From the NCBI GenBank assembly GCA_051294375.1, contig CM119266.1, positions 6,279,431 through 6,343,430 of the forward strand: DNA of 64,000 nt, written 5' to 3'. The notes beneath the pieces are model-generated. The model was not told the DNA's origin. It ran no database searches and saw only the letters and a program-made list of their open reading frames with translations. This DNA is from Paraspadella gotoi. Its lineage: Eukaryota; Chaetognatha. Made by a program: the position numbers and the translations under genes. Below, in pieces: positions 57,203 through 64,000 of this stretch. Each line of letters begins with the position of its first letter. The stretch's first letter is position 1.

Positions 57203-57589
57203 GTTTCTGGGGGGGGGTGGATTTATTTCGATCGATTGATCTTTTGACTCGACTGTTTGATGTAATTGATTGATTTTATTTGTCGATTGATTGATCAGCT
57301 TAATTGATTTGATCGGTGGATTGATCGATTAATAAATTGATTAATTCATTTATTTATTGATTGCAGGAATTATATCGAGTCTAATTTTAATTTTTTCAAA
57401 TTCAGTTTTAACATGATTAGATTTTAATAAAAGTATTGAATCAATAATTGATTAAATTGATTCATCGATCGAATCGAATAACAAATTCTCTTTATTGATC
57501 TTCTCATTACATTTAATCCGATCTCCTAATCTTCTAATCTCATCTTCTCACCTCAACCCCGCCCCCCTTCCTACTCCCCCCCGCTCCAG

Positions 57590-57754
57590 CAGGTGGACGG
57601 TGAGAGCGAGGAGCAAAAGCTGGAACGATGGTTGAAACGCGAGCCAACAGCAGAGGAGCAAGTGGCTGCGGCGAAGGTGCAGATGATTTGGAGGGGATTC
57701 TACATCCGGAAGGCGTTTCGGGCGAGGGTGCCGGGAAACGACGATCACGCTAAG
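57590..57754 (+). CDS. ADGB: androglobin exon 31: IQ calmodulin-binding motif
   Basis: The 55-codon exon encodes EEQVAAAKVQMIWRGFYIRK, an IQ motif (VQMIWRGFYIRKAF) that in androglobins splits the globin domain and binds calmodulin (family knowledge). The acceptor is a NAGNAG site (ccagcag), so one Gln may be alternatively included. Confidence 0.9.
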
Positions 57755-58120
57755 GTGGGCTGGATGTGGGGTAGATTGGGTTGTGAAGAGGTGACGGGGG
57801 CGTTATCGTCGCTGTTAAAGATCAGGTTGTGAAAGATAGCCTTGTTTTACGTTTAAATAGGTTTATTAAATTCATTGTTTTGAGTGGGAAATTCGGTATA
57901 ATATCAAACCTATCTCCTTAAAATATATACTATAAAGTCTATATGTATAAAAACCGAAAATACATTTTTCTTTTATTTTCTTTTACTTAAAAACTGTTTA
58001 AGCTTTAAAGTGATTTTTTTTATAATTTCTTACTCTTTTTTTTATACGTTTGAATTTTAGAATCTTTGGAAATATTTGAAAATGATCCTTTGTTTTCCTA
58101 TTTCCCCCTCCGTCCGCCAG

Positions 58121-58936
58121 GTGGTAGAGAACCTACAAAAAGCATGGGGAGCGTTGGATTCGAACTTGGAATCTTTCGCTCTTCATCTTCTGCGTTCGAT
58201 GTTCAAGTTGGATCCGAGGCTTCACGAAAAGTTTCACTTCGCAAATGACGAGAGGAGTCACATCGCTTATCAGGACTTTCATGGTGAACAATGACGACAA
58301 CGACAACAACAATCTGTTGTAGCATTATTTTTTTTAAAAACATTTTTCATAATTTTAAATGAGAGAATTGTATTCAAATGTTTCAATAATCGCAAGAAAA
58401 GACAATTGCAATTCGCAGGTGGCCACATGGAGCAACAGCCGTTGACATGGTTCGTCGTCTTTCGCGATGTCTTTCACATCCCGGAAGATGGAACCTCTCA
58501 CGGTAAGAGTCAATCGGAATCCTCAATGTTATTGCGCAATGTAAGTTTGATTAATTTCATTTTTCCGATTGAATAAAATATAAAGGAATATATATATATA
58601 TTTATATATATATAAGACTTCTGATGTCTTTAAACTTTTTTCTTAATTTCATTAATCTAATTTTACTTGAACTTTAAGTAATTCTGCTCTCAATAGACTT
58701 GATTACTTGTTTCTTTGTTCTGGCTTGTTCATAGTTGCCGTTCAAACCTAAATAAGTAGGATTGTTCCAAAACTGTACAGTTTCGATCCTACTTTCTTTC
58801 CGCAGGGATGCTCGTGGTTCCCAAACTGTACTCGGCCATCAACACTTGTCTCCTTCGCGTCGTAGACAACGACACGTTGGAGGAAGTTCCCAGAGTCTTT
58901 CAAAAAGTCTCGCCTCACGTTTACACGAAGAACAAC
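58121..58936 (+). CDS. ADGB: androglobin exons 32-34: permuted globin helices A-B and C-terminal module start
   Basis: Exons 58121-58283, 58419-58502 and 58806-58936 agree in phase. Exon 32 encodes VVENLQKAWGALDSNLESF and LHLLRSMFKLDP, the A and B helices placed after the IQ motif in androglobins. TWFVVFRDVFHIPED, LVVPKLYSAINTC and VVDNDTLEEVPRVFQKV follow and match the family closely. Confidence 0.92.
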
Positions 58937-59218
58937 GTGAGGACCTTTTGTTTTTTCTTTCTTTCATTGTTTGTTTGTTTTGAAGGAAAACATCACAAAA
59001 GGATATAGATTAATCGTGATAATGATTATTATTAATTAATTGTTAATAATTAATAGATATTAAGTATCGAGTCTTTACTTCATCTCAATTTCTGCGAGAT
59101 ACAAGTAATTTCCGAAAAGAAAAAGTTACGAACAATATAAACATACAACTTAAACAATAAGCATGCTGCAGTGACCACCTGCAGTGACAACCCGATTTCC
59201 ACACCCCCCCCCCATTAG

Positions 59219-60115
59219 CGCGGCTACACATTTATCGCCGAGGCCCGCGCCCTCGATCTTCCCGTCCCCGCGGGTAGATGGCGCATGCGCCTCGTCGGTT
59301 CGCACCTGCCTCTCCCGACTCCCGCTAGAGGGGAGGTCAACTCGAACTTCTTCACTAGAGAAATAAAAGACTACTACGTCCCGAACGATAAGAACATTCT
59401 GTTTCGGTAAGTTTGGACTTTTGTGATATGTTGTGATATAAAATTGTGACTTCTTACGGTGAAAGTTTGCGATGTCAAATGGGGACGATTTGGTGACAAT
59501 TTTTTTTTAACCTATAAATACCCATTTTTAAAGATGTAGTCGAGCATTGCAATATGTTCACCCTGCCTATAAGCAGGTCACTTTCAGTCGATGTGAAAAA
59601 GTGGCTACTTTTTTTTCGCCACAGTGTACAAGAGATAAGATCCTTTTTTTAATAATCTAGTTTAGACAAGACTTTACTGGTGATCTTTTCACTTTTTTTG
59701 ATGGCAGATACACAGTGAAAGTCGGCGACGATCATTTGGCGACGATTCAATTGTCAACGTCAAAACCGGATGTTTACATCAAATTGCAGGTAAACAAAAA
59801 ATAATTAGTTAGTTAATAATTATTATTATTGATATATATAATTATATTTTGCCGTGAAATGTACAATAATATAAATATCAAAATGCCTTTCCATCCTCTT
59901 TTTTCAGATTTTGGACAACGAAGAGGAACTGATCTCCGTCCAGGGCAAAGGTCACGCCGTAATTCCGGCGTTCTTTTTTCATCGCGGCGCCGGTGGAGTC
60001 TCTGGCGCCGGCGATGCCGGTGAGCAAGGGGGTGGGCCCGGAGCCGGCAAGCGGACCGGCAGCGGCGGCGCCAAGCGCGATGCCAACTCCGCCGAGCGGC
60101 CGGGAAGCAAAACTT
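59219..60115 (+). CDS. ADGB: androglobin exons 35-37: conserved C-terminal domain
   Basis: Exons 59219-59406, 59708-59789 and 59908-60115 agree in phase. Landmarks are GYTFIAEARALDLP, GRWRMRLVGS, FTREIKDYYVPNDKNILFRY, STSKPDVYIKLQILDNEEE and GKGHAVIPAFFFH, then a Gly-rich tail. This beta-rich module resembles calpain domain III-like repeats described for androglobin. Confidence 0.92.
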
Positions 60116-61066
60116 GTGAGTCAAACAATTCCGTTGTTCTTTTTTTTCTACGGGACGAGGCGCGCCCTCTCTTTTCACCACGAGGCCGTTGGGACATCAC
60201 GGAAAAGTCGTAGTTTTAGTTGAATTATTCTAGAGAAAAAAACCGAATCCTCGTTCGGGAGGAATTCGTCTTGGTGAAGGAAACACAATTCTCGTCGCGG
60301 ATAACAAACGACGTCGCTTAGGATAGACGAGTAGTAGTAGTTTGGTTTGGTAGTTTAGTTAATTTGCATTTAAGGTGAGGTTTTTTTATTTTCATTAACC
60401 TAATGGTAAGTATACAGCGAATGGGAATTAAAAAAAACTGACTGAAAGAGTTAAAGATTAGTTCAATACAAGTCTTATAATATTTCAACACACCTCCCTT
60501 CTATAGATCGTAACACAACCCCACAAAGTTCCCTGCTTTCGGCCGATTACGTTTGTATGTAAATTTCAATAAGATATTTACTAGACCCATAAGGAAAGAA
60601 TAGCTATGTACTTTTGGAGAAATAAATGAAGAGCTACAATTCTAATTACAAAAGCTATAAAGAAATTCACATAATTAAAATTTGAAAGCCCCCATAATGT
60701 TTTAAAATTCAGGTAAAGAAATGCTTTTAATGTGACTATTTCTTTAAGATTTAAATATAAGTAGGCCTTAAAAAATTATTTAAATTATAAAGCTGTTCCA
60801 TTTATTATTACAAGGTATTATTATAAGTAATTAAGGCTGCATGTCTAAAACGAAGACAATTTAATTTTAAATTTAAACTTTCAAATTGACTCAGATTTCT
60901 GTAGATTTTCTTAAATGGAAAGAATTACAAAGAGCCCAGAATATATTACACCAAGATTCGGACGCAAAAAAAAAACAAACAAAAGAATCTCACTCACTTC
61001 ACAGAATATTACTGCCATATCAACCCATGTCAATTCATGTCATCCCATGTCACCCCACCACCTCAG
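60116..61066 (+). other. androglobin intron 37, no feature seen
   Basis: About 950 bases of AT-rich intron, with a short run of catcccatgt-type repeats just before the acceptor of exon 38. Nothing else is supported. Confidence 0.5.
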
Positions 61067-63307
61067 CGTCCAAAGGCGCCAAATTAAGTCGCTCGATGTC
61101 GCGATCGGCGACGAAGCCCGCGACTCCGAGATCCGAAGCCTCAGCCGCCGACGCAAAGTCGACTGCCGACGCGAAATCTACTGCCGACGCAAAATCCACC
61201 GCCGACGCCGGAGGAAAATCCGAAGCCGAAGGCGACGCTACAATCGAGGGTAAGTTCCGTTCTTGTTGTTGTTATGGATCTCGCGGTGGGCTGGGGTTGG
61301 GGGGGTTAGTTGTGTTGTTGTTATGGATCTCGCGGTGGGCTGTCAATGTCATGTTTATAGGGTTGGGGGGGTCAGTTTGCTTTGTACTCGAGAAATAACG
61401 TCTTGACTCCGAAACTGGCATTTTGACTGAAGAAATGGGACCTAGCGTCAAGAAATGACATTTCGAATCGAGAAATGGCATTTTGAATCTAGAAATGGTA
61501 CTATAACTCAAGAAATGGTATCTTGTGTCAAAAGTCATTTTGACACAAAAAATGGCATTTTGACCTACAAAATTAAATTTGACCTACGTGTAAATCTGCG
61601 CAGCCACTGGTTAAATATTTTCAACCTCAGATTAAATCATATTAAATCGTTTCAACCTGAGATTAAATCAGATTAAATCTTTTCAACCTCAGATTAAATC
61701 AGATTAAATCTTTTCAACCTCAGATTAAATCAGATTAAATCTTTTCAACCTCAGATTCTGCTTCGCTAAAGATGGAGACGTCAATTTCTTCACCGACGCC
61801 GATGACGTCACAAAAACCTCACAAGTACATCGTCCAGGCGCAGGTGAATTGACCAGGACATTAGGATTGAACCTTATCACAAGAATGTCACCTTTCGTTT
61901 CGGATATCACAAAACAGGTGCTGAAAAACTCGTGGCCTTTGTCAAAGTCGTCTTGGGAATTCGTCGCCGAACTGAAGGAAATGGAAAAGAACGAATTGAG
62001 AGGTGACAAAAAAGTTGTCACAGTCATGTCATTAGAACGATAGATGATAAAACTAGTAGAATTTTAGATGTTTACATTTTAATAAATTAAATACTTTTAA
62101 AAACTTTGATTCATCGCGATTTAGAAATTTCAATACCTAAAACTTTGCGGTTATTTGTTCACAAACTTTATTTTTCTATTAATATAGACTATATTAATAT
62201 TATAGTTCGTAATCGAAACTTGGATTTCTTTGACAGTGCACGCCGCCGACGGTCGCCCGCCTTCTTCGAGCGCCGCTAATAAAGCGGCGAGCAAGGCTTC
62301 CGCCAAAGGTTAACACTGATTAAAATTACAATTAATTATATTAAGTTAATCAAAAAACATTAAACTTATCAGGAGCCAAGGGCGCGAAAACTCGAAAGGG
62401 AAAAGACGCCGACGAATCGCGTCCACCGTCACAGAGCGTCGACGGCGCGCGGCAGCACTGGACGCTGAGAGTCGTGTCCGACGCAGCGCAGTCGGTAAGC
62501 TGTCAAGCAATCTATCATTTCTAATATTTTATCGGAGCTTATGATTGCGAATATTTTTGAAAAATATTATTTCGTGCTTTGTTTGATTTTTCATTGAACA
62601 AAATACAGTCGGAGTAGTTTTCAAAATGACCGCTAGGTTTCATTTTAACCTGGAAGAATGTTTTGGGCAAAACAATTGAACATATTTCTTAATAAGAAGT
62701 TTATTCAAATGAAATCATTATATTAACAATAAAAGTAGGAATAAAAGAACTCCTTCATTTTTATTTAATATTTTCTTGTATATGAACAGTTAAATTACTA
62801 ATTTTAATATAAAATTCAGAACCTAAAATTTTCCCCTTCCGTAACAGGAGGACATTGAAGTGAAGAAGGACACGGAGAGGATCGACGAGATTCGCGCCAT
62901 CAAACGCGCGTGGGAGGAAGCGGAACCCGGCAGAGCAGCGCGCGCAGCAGCCTCGAGGCAGAAGTTCTTGGAAGAGAACATGATAAGGATAAAGGAGGAC
63001 GAGGAAGAGGAGGAGGCGGAGGTCAGGAAAGATTAAAATTATTTTATCTATTAATAATAGTATTATTTATAAATGCATGATAAAAATAATAGTACTCTTT
63101 TTACTATACGATTTAGGAAGAGGAGGAAGAGAAAGTGGAGGAGAAGAAGAAGGAACCGGGTAAAGAAAAACCGGCGCCGAAAAAAGGGAGAGGAGCAGCA
63201 GCGCCTCCGCCGGAAGTAGAGAAAGAAGTAGAACGTGAGTAGAGGGTGAAAACAAAAGATCAGCTAATGTAATAAATTATATGTTGATATTGATAATAAT
63301 AATAATA

Positions 63308-63392
<85 letters not shown>

Positions 63393-63891
63393 TATAATAA
63401 TAATTATAATAATAATAATAATTATAAGTAATAATAATGATATTACGTGTTTATATGATACATATTTATAGCGTTCTTTATTTATTTTTCCACTCAAACA
63501 CAGCGGCTGCAACGCCGAGACCCGAAGAACCCGAAATCCTTATGTTGACGCCTCCACGCCCGCCGACGCCGCGCGAAATTTTGGCGCCGTTCGATCGAAC
63601 GCCGTTTGTGATTCCGTTGAAACCCGGAGAAGAGGTGACCTACAAGGTAAAGTCGGGAATATTGGCCAAATGTCCTCGTATTTTTCGGGTGTGAAATATT
63701 GTCCTTATCGTTAAAATTGTAATTTAAATCTCAGATTCTCTTTTCTTTGTTTTCGTTCGATTGAAGCGACATCTGTTCTTATGTATTTTCGTCAGGACGA
63801 AGCTGAGATGCAACGCGACGCCGAAGAAAGAAGTAAACAAATGGAAGAATACAATGTTTTCCGAAAGGAAGTCGAAGAAAGAAGGGAACAG
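61067..63891 (+). CDS. ADGB: androglobin exons 38-46: C-terminal region, runs off the window
   Basis: Exons 61067-61249, 61755-61843, 61918-62002, 62237-62308, 62373-62494, 62848-63021, 63117-63234, 63504-63646, 63796-63891; phases agree. Exon 38 carries four TADAKS-type hexapeptide repeats. HKYIVQAQ and WPLSKSSWEFVAELKEMEK match the family, as do HWTLRVVSDA and EDIEVKKDTERIDEIRAIKR with WEEAEPGRAARAAASRQKFL. The last exons are a charged coiled coil (DEAEMQRDAEERSKQMEEY). More exons must lie beyond the window. Confidence 0.9.
61264..61577 (+). repeat. two tandem repeat blocks in androglobin intron 38
   Basis: A roughly 49-base unit around ttatggatctcgcggtgggc occurs twice (61272 and 61321). 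From about 61382 to 61577 a roughly 20-base unit of the form gaatcgagaaatggcatttt repeats with drift. Confidence 0.7.
61619..61760 (+). repeat. 31-base tandem repeat that ends in the exon 39 splice acceptor
   Basis: Five units of about 31 bases built on tttcaacctcagatt plus aaatcagattaaatc. The last truncated unit provides ttttcaacctcag, the 3' splice site of exon 39. Confidence 0.85.
63293..63440 (+). repeat. (TAA)n microsatellite in androglobin intron 44
   Basis: About 145 bases of AAT/TAA repeat with occasional breaks. Confidence 0.95.
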
Positions 63892-63914
63892 GTCAATTAT
63901 TTCCTTTCTAAGAC

Positions 63915-64000
63915 GAAAAAATAGTTACGACGAGGGTGGGATTCGAACCCACGCGTGTAGAACACATTGGATTAGCAGTCCAACGCCTTAACCGCTCGGC
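63915..64000 (-). tRNA. tRNA-Ser(GCU), 5' end beyond the window
   Basis: On the - strand the mature 3' end is at 63928. The B box GGTTCGAATCC, a long class II variable arm, the anticodon loop CTGCTAA (anticodon GCT) and the D-arm GCCGAGCGGTTAAGG are all visible. The acceptor 3' strand is CCTCGTCG. About nine bases of the 5' acceptor strand are cut by the window end. A T6 run on the - strand (63921-63916), seven bases downstream, is the Pol III terminator. It lies antisense in an androglobin intron. Confidence 0.93.

Overview
The window is nuclear DNA from an intron-rich invertebrate animal. The basis is GT-AG spliced genes with metazoan domain architectures (TRIM-NHL, ZNF598, PLAA, MTFP1, androglobin, a SUEL-type lectin), a eukaryotic type II tRNA-Ser gene, many GA/CT and TAA microsatellites, and AT-rich introns around GC-rich exons. 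Compact genes, androglobin and a SUEL lectin would fit a sponge or another early-branching lineage, but that is inference and no species is claimed. Exon models were built by hand from splice sites, phase continuity and family knowledge.

Layout. 138-803 (+): a small four-exon gene of 147 codons, unidentified. 1056-16181 (-): ZNF598, 16 exons. Its 8.9-kb intron 12 contains a complete TRIM2/3-like RING/B-box/filamin/NHL gene on the opposite strand (7013-11901, 20 exons). 16666-17306 (-): MTFP1, three exons. 17720-20206 (-): PLAA in one uninterrupted exon. After a 2.3-kb divergent spacer, androglobin starts at 22552 (+) and runs off the window: at least 46 exons over 41 kb, encoding a calpain-like region, a circularly permuted globin split by an IQ motif, and a C-terminal coiled coil. 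A partial tRNA-Ser(GCU) lies antisense in its last visible intron.

Androglobin intron 21 (30721-49676, about 19 kb) holds a two-exon type II membrane lectin gene (31313-32795, -). This gene and androglobin exons 16-21 form the left arm of a 13.4-kb inverted duplication (28701-33971 and about 36259-42076). The right arm carries a frameshifted lectin copy, reversed androglobin exon copies and a 620-bp insertion with 7-bp target duplications. The spacer has an N gap, a smaller inverted repeat and a decayed reverse-transcriptase fragment. A 1.73-kb direct duplication follows beside a second N gap. Single-base indels inside otherwise conserved exons from about 34 to 55.4 kb suggest poor consensus there, so part of this complexity may be assembly artefact.

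Functional themes: ZNF598 (ribosome-collision E3 ligase) and PLAA (ubiquitin/p97 adaptor) both act in protein quality control. MTFP1 is mitochondrial, the TRIM-NHL protein is a ubiquitin ligase/RNA-regulator type, and androglobin is linked to cilia and sperm. No operon is implied. The most novel items are the lectin receptor with paired NLYxEI tyrosine motifs, terminal-inverted-repeat elements with telomere-like cores, three GC-AG introns in one gene, and a tandem repeat that supplies a 3' splice site.
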